The notes beneath the pieces were generated by a model. It saw only the letters and a program-made list of their open reading frames with translations, did not search any database and was not told the origin of the DNA. Position numbers and translations under genes: made by a program. From an uncultured Verrucomicrobia subdivision 3 bacterium (GTDB taxonomy: Bacteria; Verrucomicrobiota; Verrucomicrobiia; Limisphaerales; UBA11358), in assembly GCA_903872345.1 (NCBI GenBank), contig CAIQKM010000081.1, positions 1 through 53,000 on the forward strand: DNA of 53,000 bases. The letters are read 5' to 3'. Shown here in pieces: positions 34,716-43,652 of this stretch (its first letter is position 1; the number at the start of each line of letters is the position of its first letter).

Positions 34716-34731
34716 AAATACGCTTAAATTT

Positions 34732-36756
34732 ATGGCCGAAGAAAATCAAAATCAGCAGCCGGCGCCGAACCCGGAACGCAAAACCCTCGACGACCGCGCG
34801 AAAATGACCGAGTTGGAGCGCATCCGGCACTCCTGCGCCCACGTCCTCGCCACCGCCATCCTGCGCCTGTGGCCGGACGCCCAGTTCGCCTACGGCCCGC
34901 CCGTTGAAAACGGCTTTTACTACGACCTCGAATGCTCCCACCGCATTTCGCCCGACGATTTTGAAAAAATCGAGGCCGAGATGAAGAAGGAGATCAAGGC
35001 GAACAATCCCTTCGAGAAACTCACCGTCACCCGCGAGCAAGCCATCGCCGATGCGTCGAGCGGCCGACTGGGCGGCCTGGGCGAACGTCCCGGCAATGCC
35101 TCGAAGTTCAAGCTGGATTTGCTCACGCAGATTCCCGAGGGCGAGGCGATCTCCTATTACAAGAACGGCGATTTCATTGACCTCTGCGCCGGACCGCACG
35201 TGATGCGCACCGGCAACATCGGCGCCTTCAAGCTCACCAGCGTGGCCGCCGCCTATTACAAGGGCGACGAAAAAGGCCCGCAGCTCCAGCGTATTTACGG
35301 CACGGCGTTCAAGAACAAGACCGCGCTCGACGAATATTTCAAGATGGTCGAAGAGGCCAAGCGCCGCGACCATCGCAAGATCGGCGCGGAAATGGGCCTG
35401 TTCGCCATTGATACGGAATACGTCGGCCCCGGCATGCCCCTGTGGCTGCCCAAGGGCACCTGCCTGGTGGAAGAGTTGGAAAAGCTGGCCAAGGAAACCG
35501 AATTCGCCGCCGGCTATGTGCGCGTGCGCACGCCGCATCTGGCACGCGAGAAGATGTACAAGACCTCGGGGCATCTGCCGTATTATGCGGATTCGATGTT
35601 TCCGCCGATTAGTGTGATGGAAGAAGAAGATAAAAAGAGAAGTGCTTTTTTAGCCTCACAACTAGGTGCAAAAGGTAACGCATTGAGTATCGCAAATGAA
35701 AATGATCCAGGCAGCGAAAAGACATTTGCGTTAAGCGAAGAGGTTAGGCAGTTGCGTGGCGAATTTGAAACCGTTGGCACACGCTATTACCTCAAAGCCA
35801 TGAACTGCCCGCATCACCATCGCATTTTTGCGGCGGAACCGCGCAGTTACCGCGATCTGCCGTTGCGCCTGGCGGAGTACGGCACCTGCTACCGTTACGA
35901 GCAGTCCGGCGAGTTGTTCGGCCTCATGCGCGTGCGTTCGCTCAACATGAACGACGCCCACATCTATTGCACCGAGGCGCAGTTCGCGGAGGAATTCCGC
36001 GCGGTGAATGACATGTATCTGAAGTATTTCAAGATCTTCGGCCTGGAAAAATATCAGATGCGCTTCAGCACGCATTCGGCGGAAGGTCTGGGCAAGAAAT
36101 ACGTCAACGAACCCGAGCTGTGGAAAAAGACCGAGGACATGGTCCGCAAGGTGTTGATCGAATCCGGCATCAACTACGTGGAAGTGCCGAATGAAGCGGC
36201 CTTCTACGGTCCGAAAATTGACGTGCAGGTGTGGAGCGCCATCGGCCGCGAATTCACCATTGCCACCAACCAGGTGGACTTCGCCGTGCCCGCGAAATTT
36301 GGTCTGACCTATCGCGACCGCGACAATTCGGAAAAGACCCCGCTGTGCATTCATCGCGCGCCGCTCGGCACACATGAACGGTTCATCGGCTTTCTTATCG
36401 AGCATTACGCCGGCAACTTCCCGCTCTGGCTCGCGCCGGATCAGGTGCGCGTGATCACCATCGGCTCGGAAGATGATCCGGCGTCCGAAGCGCTCGTGAA
36501 ATACGCCAAGGAGATCGTCCAGCAATTGCGCGCCGAACAGGTGCGCGTGAGCACGGACTTCGGCTCCAATCCGATCAAGGCCAAGATCCAGGACGCGGAG
36601 CAGTTGCGCGTCCACACCATGCTGGTGATCGGCGGCCGCGACATGGATGCCGGCGTCGTGAGCGTGCGCCTGCACGGCAAAGGCCCGCAAGGTGCCAAGC
36701 CCAAGGCGGAAGCCGTGGCGGCCATCCTGGCCGAGATCAAAGAGCGTCGGGCGTAA
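34732..36756 (+). CDS. thrS: Threonyl-tRNA synthetase, without TGS domain and with an unusual catalytic insert
   Basis: 674 residues from the ATG at 34732. The usual N-terminal TGS domain is absent: the protein opens with a short polar tail and goes straight to the editing domain (IRHSCAHVLA with H33 and H37, FIDLCAGPHVMRTG). The class II catalytic domain follows (GPGMPLWLPKGTCLVEELEK, YKTSGHLPYYADSMFPPI, YLKAMNCPHHHRIF, CYRYEQSGELFGLMRVRS), then the anticodon domain (PLWLAPDQVRVITI). Zinc ligand C359 and H541 are present, but the middle ligand (H385 in E. coli, LHGLMRVR) aligns with F396. Residues 294-350 (35611-35781) form an insert between FPPI and YYLKAMNC, with about 43% GC by hand count. 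No Shine-Dalgarno sequence is visible. A leader-peptide attenuator lies upstream. Confidence 0.93.
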   Translation: MAEENQNQQPAPNPERKTLDDRAKMTELERIRHSCAHVLATAILRLWPDAQFAYGPPVENGFYYDLECSHRISPDDFEKIEAEMKKEIKANNPFEKLTVTREQAIADASSGRLGGLGERPGNASKFKLDLLTQIPEGEAISYYKNGDFIDLCAGPHVMRTGNIGAFKLTSVAAAYYKGDEKGPQLQRIYGTAFKNKTALDEYFKMVEEAKRRDHRKIGAEMGLFAIDTEYVGPGMPLWLPKGTCLVEELEKLAKETEFAAGYVRVRTPHLAREKMYKTSGHLPYYADSMFPPISVMEEEDKKRSAFLASQLGAKGNALSIANENDPGSEKTFALSEEVRQLRGEFETVGTRYYLKAMNCPHHHRIFAAEPRSYRDLPLRLAEYGTCYRYEQSGELFGLMRVRSLNMNDAHIYCTEAQFAEEFRAVNDMYLKYFKIFGLEKYQMRFSTHSAEGLGKKYVNEPELWKKTEDMVRKVLIESGINYVEVPNEAAFYGPKIDVQVWSAIGREFTIATNQVDFAVPAKFGLTYRDRDNSEKTPLCIHRAPLGTHERFIGFLIEHYAGNFPLWLAPDQVRVITIGSEDDPASEALVKYAKEIVQQLRAEQVRVSTDFGSNPIKAKIQDAEQLRVHTMLVIGGRDMDAGVVSVRLHGKGPQGAKPKAEAVAAILAEIKERRA

Positions 36757-37061
36757 GCCGTCAACGGAGCGTGCGTCCGCCACCGGAGCGCAGAGCATCC
36801 GCTCTGCGTGTTCCTGTTTTAAACAATCAGAGCGCGGGCATATTGACCGTTTGTCCGCGCCGGTTGCAGGTAGAGGGGCTCGCTGAGCGGATGCTCCGCG
36901 CTCCGGGCGGAAGGTGCTTCTGTCAGGCGAGAATAAATTTCGCCGTTTTTGGATCGCGGAAACGGACGCCGCCATACGGCCAGGCTTCCGGTGTTGGGCT
37001 GCCAAAAAAGAGCCCGGCGGCATGGGTGCCACCGGGCTCTTTATCAATTCACACGGTCAGC
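36757..37061. repeat. Intergenic palindrome region after thrS
   Basis: No gene is seen. A 22-bp inverted repeat pairs 36783-36804 with 36885-36906 at 21 of 22 positions; its outer end CCGGAGCGC matches the palindromes at 14270 and 42688. The inner part contains GAGCATCCGCTC. A terminator for the minus-strand oxidoreductase occupies 37002-37042. Confidence 0.75.
37002..37042 (-). terminator. Rho-independent terminator of the GH109-like gene
   Basis: AAAGAGCCCGG (37007-37017) pairs with CCGGGCTCTTT (37032-37042), with a GGC/GCC inner pairing. The T run on the minus strand corresponds to the A run at 37004-37009. Confidence 0.88.
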
Positions 37062-38510
37062 TCAGGCCTCGGCAATACCCAGGGGCTGCAAGCTCTTCCA
37101 CAACCCGCGCGAGAAGTCCGGAATGGCCACCGGCACACTGCCGCCGGCCACGGAGTGGACGGAGGTTTCGATGATGCTGCTCCAGGCGGCGGCGTCATAG
37201 ACCACGCTGTCCGGGGTCACGCCGCGGCGCAGGCAATCCAGCAAACGCCAGCTCATCACGAAGTCCATGCCGCCGTGGCCGGAGCCTTTGGCGCGCGCAG
37301 CCAGTTTTTTCCACATGGGGTGGGTGAACTGGTCGCGCATGGCCTTGTGGTCCTTGTCGGAGAGCCAGTCTTCGGAACTGTCGGCGTCGAGGCCATAGGT
37401 TTTCGGATGATTCACGGAGAGCCGGGCGGGATAGCCAAAGAATACGGCTTCGGTGCCGTAGAGGGCGTTGATGCGGCTGTACGGGCGGGGGCTCACGACA
37501 TCGTGCTGCACCATGATGGTGCGGCCCTGCACAGTCTTGATGAGGGAGGTGTTCATGTCCCCGCAGACATATTTCTCGGCCGCATGACGGCCGCCGTTGG
37601 GTTTCTCCTCATCGCGATAATGCGTGAGGCTCATTTCCTCGGAGCTCACGGAGACGATGTACTGAAACTGGTCGCCACGACCGACGCCCAGGTATTGGGC
37701 CACGGGGCCGAGACCGTGCGTGGGATAGAGGTTGCCGTTGTACTGCCAGTGATAATTGCGGCGCCAGTCGCCTTCGGTGCCGAGGGCAAAGAGAACGGTG
37801 CGGAGATCGTGCAGGTAGGCGCATTCGCCATGGGTCAGCCGGCCGAAAACACCCTGGCGGGCGAGGTTGAGGACGAACAGTTCGTCTTCGCCGTAGCAGC
37901 AGTTCTCCAGCATCACGCAATGGAGCTGGGTGCGTTCGCTGGCATTCACGAGCTTCCAGCAATCATCAACCGTAAGGGCGGCGGCAACTTCAATGAAAGC
38001 GTGTTTGCCATGGGCCATCGCGCCAAGCGCCATCGGCACATGCCAGGCCCAGGGGGTGGCGATGTACACGGCGTCGATGTCATCGCGGGCGATCATCTTT
38101 TCCCACACATTTTCATCGCCGCTGTAAATGACCGGGCGTTTGCCGGTGCGTTTTTCGACCACGTCGGCGGCGGCCTGGGCGCGGTCGTTAATGATGTCGC
38201 ACACGGCCACCACCTCGGCGAATTCAATGCCAGAACAGCAGGTGACATGCGTGAGGCCGCGATGCAGGCCGATAACCGCCACGCGCACCTTGTCCAGCGG
38301 CTTGGTGGTGAGATCATGAACCGGCTTCTGGCCGGCTGGCCGTGACCGCGTGCTGGTGTAATCCCCGCTCAGCACGCCGCCGTTGAAGGAGGCGGGAGCG
38401 GTGCCCGGTTTGGTGGCGCAACCACCGGCGGCACCCGCCAGGGTGGCACCCAGGCCGGCGAGCATGGAGGCTTTGAGAAATTCACGGCGGGAGGCGTCAG
38501 AGCGATTCAT
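37062..38510 (-). CDS. Gfo/Idh/MocA oxidoreductase, GH109-like (NAD-dependent glycosidase type), Tat-exported
   Basis: A 482-residue protein. Residues 1-35 are a twin-arginine signal (SRREFLKASMLAGLGATLAG); a cysteine after AAGG might be lipidated, but the box is not canonical. The NAD-binding Rossmann half has VRVAVIGLHRGLTHVTCCSG and FAEVVAVCDI. The next blocks, AVYIATPWAWHVPMALGAM, HGKHAFIEVAAALTVDDCWK and LHCVMLENCCYGEDELF, are typical of GH109 enzymes, which cleave alpha-N-acetylgalactosaminides by an NAD-dependent route. The GH109 call comes from recalled family pattern, not a search. It may instead be a related oxidoreductase. Confidence 0.82.
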   Translation of the reverse strand: MNRSDASRREFLKASMLAGLGATLAGAAGGCATKPGTAPASFNGGVLSGDYTSTRSRPAGQKPVHDLTTKPLDKVRVAVIGLHRGLTHVTCCSGIEFAEVVAVCDIINDRAQAAADVVEKRTGKRPVIYSGDENVWEKMIARDDIDAVYIATPWAWHVPMALGAMAHGKHAFIEVAAALTVDDCWKLVNASERTQLHCVMLENCCYGEDELFVLNLARQGVFGRLTHGECAYLHDLRTVLFALGTEGDWRRNYHWQYNGNLYPTHGLGPVAQYLGVGRGDQFQYIVSVSSEEMSLTHYRDEEKPNGGRHAAEKYVCGDMNTSLIKTVQGRTIMVQHDVVSPRPYSRINALYGTEAVFFGYPARLSVNHPKTYGLDADSSEDWLSDKDHKAMRDQFTHPMWKKLAARAKGSGHGGMDFVMSWRLLDCLRRGVTPDSVVYDAAAWSSIIETSVHSVAGGSVPVAIPDFSRGLWKSLQPLGIAEA

Positions 38511-38844
38511 GATGTGTGTCAGTAAAGTTATTTGGTAACGATTGCTTGGTCGATTAGTTTTTTAGAGCAATTGTCCGGGCCATAGGTAACGAATAAAGTG
38601 CACGCGGGGCATCGCATATTCGGGGGATATGCAGATAGCCGAGGGCTGGCGAGTTTGGGAGGTGGCAGCCGACGTCAGGAGGCTCAAATATCCGCGAAAT
38701 TGTTTATGTAATTTGAGCCTCCTGACGTCGGCTGCTACTTCATTTGAGGGAGTCTCATTCCGGCCTTTTTCCCGCCCGGCCACGATTTTACTGACAGACC
38801 GCACCCGGCAGGGCATGATCAATGAGCCTTTGGACCTCATATAT
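38511..38844. repeat. Intergenic region with a perfect 25-bp-arm palindrome
   Basis: No gene is seen. Perfect 25-bp arms lie at 38665-38689 and 38711-38735 (outer sequence GCAGCCGACGTCAGGAGGC) around a 21-base loop. It is homologous to the element at 23658-23727 in the opposite orientation. The frame reading through it into the next gene is not likely to be coding. Confidence 0.8.
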
Positions 38845-41800
38845 ATGAAGCTGAAATGTTTTAACCTGACGCCGTTGCGCCTGTTGACCGGCATGTTCCT
38901 GCTGGCCGGTGCCCGGGCCTTCGCCGCCGACACCAATTACGACGGTACTCTCTGGACCTTGACGGACGCTCACGCCAGCCTGGCCGCCGCCGCCGAGATC
39001 ACCCCCGCGAAGTATCCGGACTGCGACGCCGCCACCGTGGAGGAAAAACTCGTGCGGGTTTATCATCCCGACGGCACCGCCGAGTGCCAGGATGAATCCT
39101 ACGAGAAAGTCCTCACGGAAAAAGGCCGCCGGAGCAGCCGCGTGCTCACCCTGGGCTTTATGCTGCCGTATTCCACCGTTGCCGTGGCCAGGCTGGAAGT
39201 GATCAAGCCGGATGGCACGGTGGTGCCCGTGGATGTCGCCGCCAATTCCAAGGAATCCATCGACGAAAGCCAGATGGCGGAAAACATTTCCGACCCGAAC
39301 ATGAAGGTGCTCCAGGTGAACCTGCCCAAGGTCGAGGTAGGCGATGTCGTTCACGCCGTCACCCGCGAGACCATCGAACGCGCCCGCATTCCGGGTCAGT
39401 TTGCGGAGGAAAATGTTTTTGAGGGCGGTGAATACATCCGGCACGCGTCGTATGAGGTCCATGCGCCCGCCAGCACGCCCCTCCAGAAGATCGCCCTGCG
39501 TGACCCGGTCGCGGGTACGATCCAAGCTTCCACCGCCACCAATGCGGACGGCGGCATTACCTATCACTGGGAAGTCGATAATGTGCCCCGCATGTTTGAC
39601 GAACCTTCCATGCCGCCGGCCTCGGAGGTGTTGCAGCGCGTGCTGGTCAGCACCCTCCCGGACTGGCCGGCGGTTTCCCAATGGTATTGGGATCTCAGCA
39701 AACCGCATCTCGACGCCGTGACGCCCGCCATGAAAACCGCCGTGGCCACCCTCACCAATGGGGCGGCCACGGAGTTGGAACGCGTGCAGGCGCTGTTTTA
39801 TCATGTCTCCAAAAACGTCCGTTACATGGGCCTCACGCCGGAAAAGGAGCGTCCGGGTTTTGAACCGCATGACGTGTGCCTGACCTTTGAAAAGAACTAC
39901 GGCGTGTGCCGCGACAAGGCGGCGCTGCTCGTTTCCATGCTGCGACTGGCCGGATTCCAAGCCTATCCGGTGCTCATCAGCGTCGGCAACAAGCGCGACC
40001 CCGAAGTGCCCGATTCCGGTTTCAACCACGCCATCGTGGGCGTGGAACTGACCAAGGGCCAGTACACGCTGATGGATCCCACGGATGAAAACACGCGCGA
40101 TCTGCTGCCCTATTACGACTGCAACCAGAGCTATCTCATCTGCCGGCCCGAAGGCGAGCAACTGCTCCTCAGCCCCGTGCAACCGCCGGAACGGCACATG
40201 ATGCGCGTAACCACCACCGGCACGCTGGAAGTGGATGGCACGCTCACCGCCAAATCCGTGCTCTCCTTTGAAGGCGTCAATGACGACGCGTACCGCAATG
40301 CGTTCGTACACATGAAGCCGGACGACAAGCGCCGCTTCTTCGAAAGCAACCTCAAGCAGACGCTGCCCGGCGCGCGACTGACCTCCCTGAAATTGCTGCC
40401 GGAAAACATGCTCGACATGTCCAGCAGCGTGCGCGCGGAAATCGAATTCACCGCCACTGGCATGACCGCCACCGGCAACGGCAAGTCCATTGTAAGCCTG
40501 CCGTGGATTGGCGAGCACCTGGGCATCGTGAACTTCATTCTCGGCGGCACCGGCCTGGAAAAGCGCAAGTATCCGCTCCAGACCTCCGCCACGTGCGGGC
40601 TGGATGAATCGGTTTCGCTGAAACTGGGGGACGGCTTTGGCGACGCCGTGTCGCTGCCAACCTGTACGCCCGATGAGGACAAGAACCTAAGCTGGCAGGA
40701 ACGGTTTACCTGCACCGGCGGCACGCTCACCGGCGCACGCACCTTGAAATTGAAAACCCTCGAGTTCAGTCCGCAGGGTTACGCCAAACTCAAGGCCACG
40801 CTGAAGGTCATGGAATACGACGGCCGGAAATCACCGGTCCTGGCGGTGACTGCCGGCAGTGCCACGCGGCCCGTGGTCGCAGTCAAGGCGGCCGAGACGG
40901 TCGAAACCTCCGACGCCAAAATTTTGGAGGCCCGCAAGACGCTCACCGTTACCGATGCGCACACGGCCGTGTATGATGTCAAATATTCCAAGCAGATCCT
41001 CACCTACAACGGCAAGAAGCGGGAGGCGGAGTTGAAGGTGGATTACAATCCCGCCACCCAGGATGCGGGACTCATCAGCGCCGTGGTCATTTCCAAAACG
41101 GGCAAGCGGGAATCCATTTCCACCGGCGAGATCAATGTAATGGACGCCGGCTGGAATCCCTCCGCCAAACGTTACACGGGCGGCAAAATTCTCGTCGCCA
41201 ATCTGCCGAATGTGGATATTGGCTCCACCATCGAAGTGGAGTTTGCCATCACCAACCATGGCCGGCCGTTCCTCTCCGGCTACGAATCCTTCCAAATGCC
41301 GGACGAACTGGTGACCAAAACCGTTACTCTTACCGCGCCGGACGGCGTGGCCGTTCACCAACGGGTGAGCGGTTCGGACAAGGCCTTGCAGTCGGCCAAA
41401 ACCTCCGCCGCCGGCTCCACCACATTCAGTTGGTCGGCGCAAAACGTCAAAGCCCTCCCGGCGGAACCCGGCACCCCGCCGCCATGGCTCTGGGCCTCTG
41501 GCGTCAGTTATTTCATTGGCAACGTGGATGATTATTACACTGAGCTGAACCGGACGCTGCTGGATCGCGCCGCACACAGCACTAATACCGCCGCCATGAC
41601 ACAGAAGCTGGTGGCCGGCAAAACCCCGCGCGAAGCCGTGCGCGCCATCCGCGATTTCGTGGCGGAATCCATCCGCGAAGCCGGCCCGTCCTTCGCCGAG
41701 TTGCCGTTGAGCGAACTCTCCGCCGCCGACACCACGCTGGCCGATGGCTATGGCCACATGGCCGATCGCGCCATTCTGCTGCACGCCATGCTCACGGCCG

Positions 41801-42678
41801 CCGGCTTGCACCCGGAATTCGTCCTCGGCTCTTCCTTGCCGCCCATCAAGAGCATTACCAAGGTGGCCAAAGATTTTCCGTTGCCGGGGGATTTCCAAGC
41901 CCCGCTAGTGCGGGTGCGAGTGGCCGGTGAAACCTATTATCTCAACGACACCGACCAATACGCCGAGCTCGGCACCACGGCGCACGCCGGACAGTTGGGC
42001 CTCGTGCCGGCCAGCCGCCATCAGGAATGGATCAAGGCCGTCAAACACGGCGAAGAACACGCGGAAACCTCCTACCAAATTTCGCTGGCCGACAACGGCC
42101 GCGTGCAGGTTGGCGTAACCACCCTTTATTTCGGCACGAGTTTCGGCTCGTGGAACCGTTACTTCACCGAGTTGCCGCCGGAAGAACGCCGCCGCTATTA
42201 TCAGGAACTGGTTTCCGGATTTTCGCAGGGCGCCCGGCCCGTTGGCGACCTCATCACGAAGTTCGACACGTATCCCGGTCGCCAACAGTACACCGTGGCA
42301 GTGGACAACTACGCCGTGGTGGATGGCAAATATTTGTACTTTGATCTGCCTTACGCGCCGTCGCTGTTTCCCGTCGGCGCCGACCGCCGCACTCTGCCGC
42401 TCTACGCGCCGGAGCAGGGCACCGAGACCATCCGCACGGAAATCAATTTGCCAGCCGGTTTCCGCCGGGTGGTGATTGCACCGCCCGGTGAAAGGCTGCA
42501 AGCCCCGGGCGGCACCGCGCGGATCACCTCCGCCAACTCCGGCGGCAAATATGTGATCACCCATGAATTTGCGACCATTCCCACCATCGTGAAGCCGGGC
42601 GACTATGCCGACCGGCTGAAAGTCGAATCCGCGCTGCGCGAGAAATCGGCGCGGGTGTTTCTGTTGGAGAAAGAATGA
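38845..42678 (+). CDS. Large exported protein with duplicated DUF3857-transglutaminase-like architecture
   Basis: The ATG at 38845 gives 1277 residues starting with a signal peptide (LLTGMFLLAGARAFAADTN); codons further upstream cross the palindrome. The first half has a DUF3857-like beta domain (VYHPDGTAECQDESYEKVL, LPKVEVGDVVHAVTRETIER) and a transglutaminase-like domain with a full triad: C355 (NYGVCRDKAALL), H395 (FNHAIVGVEL), D411 (LMDPTDE). From about residue 710 a second copy follows: beta domain (ILVANLPNVDIGSTIEVEFA) and papain-like fold (AVRAIRDFVAESIREAG). In the second, GYGHMADRAILL has M972 in place of the catalytic cysteine, so it is probably inactive. Peptidase or cross-linking role is unknown. 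Confidence 0.85.
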   Translation: MKLKCFNLTPLRLLTGMFLLAGARAFAADTNYDGTLWTLTDAHASLAAAAEITPAKYPDCDAATVEEKLVRVYHPDGTAECQDESYEKVLTEKGRRSSRVLTLGFMLPYSTVAVARLEVIKPDGTVVPVDVAANSKESIDESQMAENISDPNMKVLQVNLPKVEVGDVVHAVTRETIERARIPGQFAEENVFEGGEYIRHASYEVHAPASTPLQKIALRDPVAGTIQASTATNADGGITYHWEVDNVPRMFDEPSMPPASEVLQRVLVSTLPDWPAVSQWYWDLSKPHLDAVTPAMKTAVATLTNGAATELERVQALFYHVSKNVRYMGLTPEKERPGFEPHDVCLTFEKNYGVCRDKAALLVSMLRLAGFQAYPVLISVGNKRDPEVPDSGFNHAIVGVELTKGQYTLMDPTDENTRDLLPYYDCNQSYLICRPEGEQLLLSPVQPPERHMMRVTTTGTLEVDGTLTAKSVLSFEGVNDDAYRNAFVHMKPDDKRRFFESNLKQTLPGARLTSLKLLPENMLDMSSSVRAEIEFTATGMTATGNGKSIVSLPWIGEHLGIVNFILGGTGLEKRKYPLQTSATCGLDESVSLKLGDGFGDAVSLPTCTPDEDKNLSWQERFTCTGGTLTGARTLKLKTLEFSPQGYAKLKATLKVMEYDGRKSPVLAVTAGSATRPVVAVKAAETVETSDAKILEARKTLTVTDAHTAVYDVKYSKQILTYNGKKREAELKVDYNPATQDAGLISAVVISKTGKRESISTGEINVMDAGWNPSAKRYTGGKILVANLPNVDIGSTIEVEFAITNHGRPFLSGYESFQMPDELVTKTVTLTAPDGVAVHQRVSGSDKALQSAKTSAAGSTTFSWSAQNVKALPAEPGTPPPWLWASGVSYFIGNVDDYYTELNRTLLDRAAHSTNTAAMTQKLVAGKTPREAVRAIRDFVAESIREAGPSFAELPLSELSAADTTLADGYGHMADRAILLHAMLTAAGLHPEFVLGSSLPPIKSITKVAKDFPLPGDFQAPLVRVRVAGETYYLNDTDQYAELGTTAHAGQLGLVPASRHQEWIKAVKHGEEHAETSYQISLADNGRVQVGVTTLYFGTSFGSWNRYFTELPPEERRRYYQELVSGFSQGARPVGDLITKFDTYPGRQQYTVAVDNYAVVDGKYLYFDLPYAPSLFPVGADRRTLPLYAPEQGTETIRTEINLPAGFRRVVIAPPGERLQAPGGTARITSANSGGKYVITHEFATIPTIVKPGDYADRLKVESALREKSARVFLLEKE

Positions 42679-42687
42679 GACCCTCGA

Positions 42688-42834
42688 CGGAGCGCGGCTG
42701 TCCCTGCCGCAGCACGTGGCCAGACAAGCTGGCGGCGGAATTTGCGCGCACCGTGTTGGCGGAACAGCGGGAACGTGAGCGGTGCAACCCGGCTTGGTCG
42801 GGCGACCCGCTGCGGCCGGGACAGCCGCGCTCCG
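42688..42834. repeat. Interrupted palindrome, CGGAGCGCGGCTGT family
   Basis: Arms of 26 bp (42688-42713 and 42809-42834) match inversely at 25 positions; the outer part is CGGAGCGCGGCTGTCCC. It starts about ten bases after the stop of the 1277-residue gene and could act as an end-of-transcript structure. The rest of the gap up to 42950 holds nothing recognised. Confidence 0.8.
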
Positions 42835-42950
42835 CCGCTAATGGCGGCCCACGCTACCACTCGGTGGCAGCGACAGGCATGAGCCCGAGCCGTCCGCCGC
42901 TCACAACCGCCACTTGTTCGGCGGGCGGATTCTCGTTAAACTAACCGGTG

Positions 42951-43604
42951 ATGAAAAGCAACGTGCTGATGGCGGTGGTCTTCGTGGCCGTATTCGCGGT
43001 ATCGCGGATACCCGGCCTGTTGCCGCTGAACTTTAGCGCCGCCTACGCCTTCGTCTTTTGTTCCGGCGTTTATTTTCGCGGCAAAACCGGCTGGTGGCTG
43101 CCGCTCGCCACCATGCTGGCCACCGATCTGGCCCTGAATCTTTACTATTCCAGCCATGGCGTCGAGGTCTGGAACCGGTCCAACCTGGAGAACCTCGCCT
43201 TCAATTATGTCGCGTATGCCTTGCTCATTTTGATTGGCCGGCGGTTCAAGCCGCAGTCCTCCTTCATGGGCCTGCTGGGCGGCGGCATTCTGGGCGCGAT
43301 CCTGTTTTATCTGATCACCAACACCGCCTCGTGGTTTTTTAACCCTTTCGGCAACGCCGAGTATGCCAAGACCATTGCCGGCTGGATTCTCGCGCTCACC
43401 AAGGGCATTGGCGGCTATCCCTCCACCTGGGAATTTTTCCGGAACACGCTGATGAGCGGCGGCCTGTTTACCGCCCTTTTTGCCGCCGCCGCCAAACTGA
43501 CCGCCGCCGCCGAATCCCCCGCCGAGAAAAATGCCGGCGCACGCGAACCGGCGGAAAACGAGGAAGCCGAACCCAAGGGCGAACCGAAGGAAGCCGAAGC
43601 CTGA
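42951..43604 (+). CDS. Membrane protein, DUF6580-like
   Basis: The ATG at 42951 gives 217 residues; a GTG one codon earlier is also possible. About five membrane helices: VLMAVVFVAVFAVSRIPGLL, AAYAFVFCSGVYF, WWLPLATMLATDLALNLYY, YALLILIG and LLGGGILGAILFYLITNTAS. The family pattern PLNFSAAYAF...ATDLALN fits DUF6580. The tail after residue 185 is Ala/Glu-rich and disordered. The function is unknown. Confidence 0.72.
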   Translation: MKSNVLMAVVFVAVFAVSRIPGLLPLNFSAAYAFVFCSGVYFRGKTGWWLPLATMLATDLALNLYYSSHGVEVWNRSNLENLAFNYVAYALLILIGRRFKPQSSFMGLLGGGILGAILFYLITNTASWFFNPFGNAEYAKTIAGWILALTKGIGGYPSTWEFFRNTLMSGGLFTALFAAAAKLTAAAESPAEKNAGAREPAENEEAEPKGEPKEAEA

Positions 43605-43652
43605 GCGGCACCGGGCAACCGTTTTCCGCCCGCCCGCCGATCAATTATACGC

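Noticed and set aside
35611..35781. Intein or intron in thrS
   Set aside because: The 57-codon insert is too short for an intein, has no splicing motifs and remains in frame.
36771..38345. 524-residue plus-strand ORF opposite the GH109-like gene
   Set aside because: Shadow frame; begins inside a palindrome.
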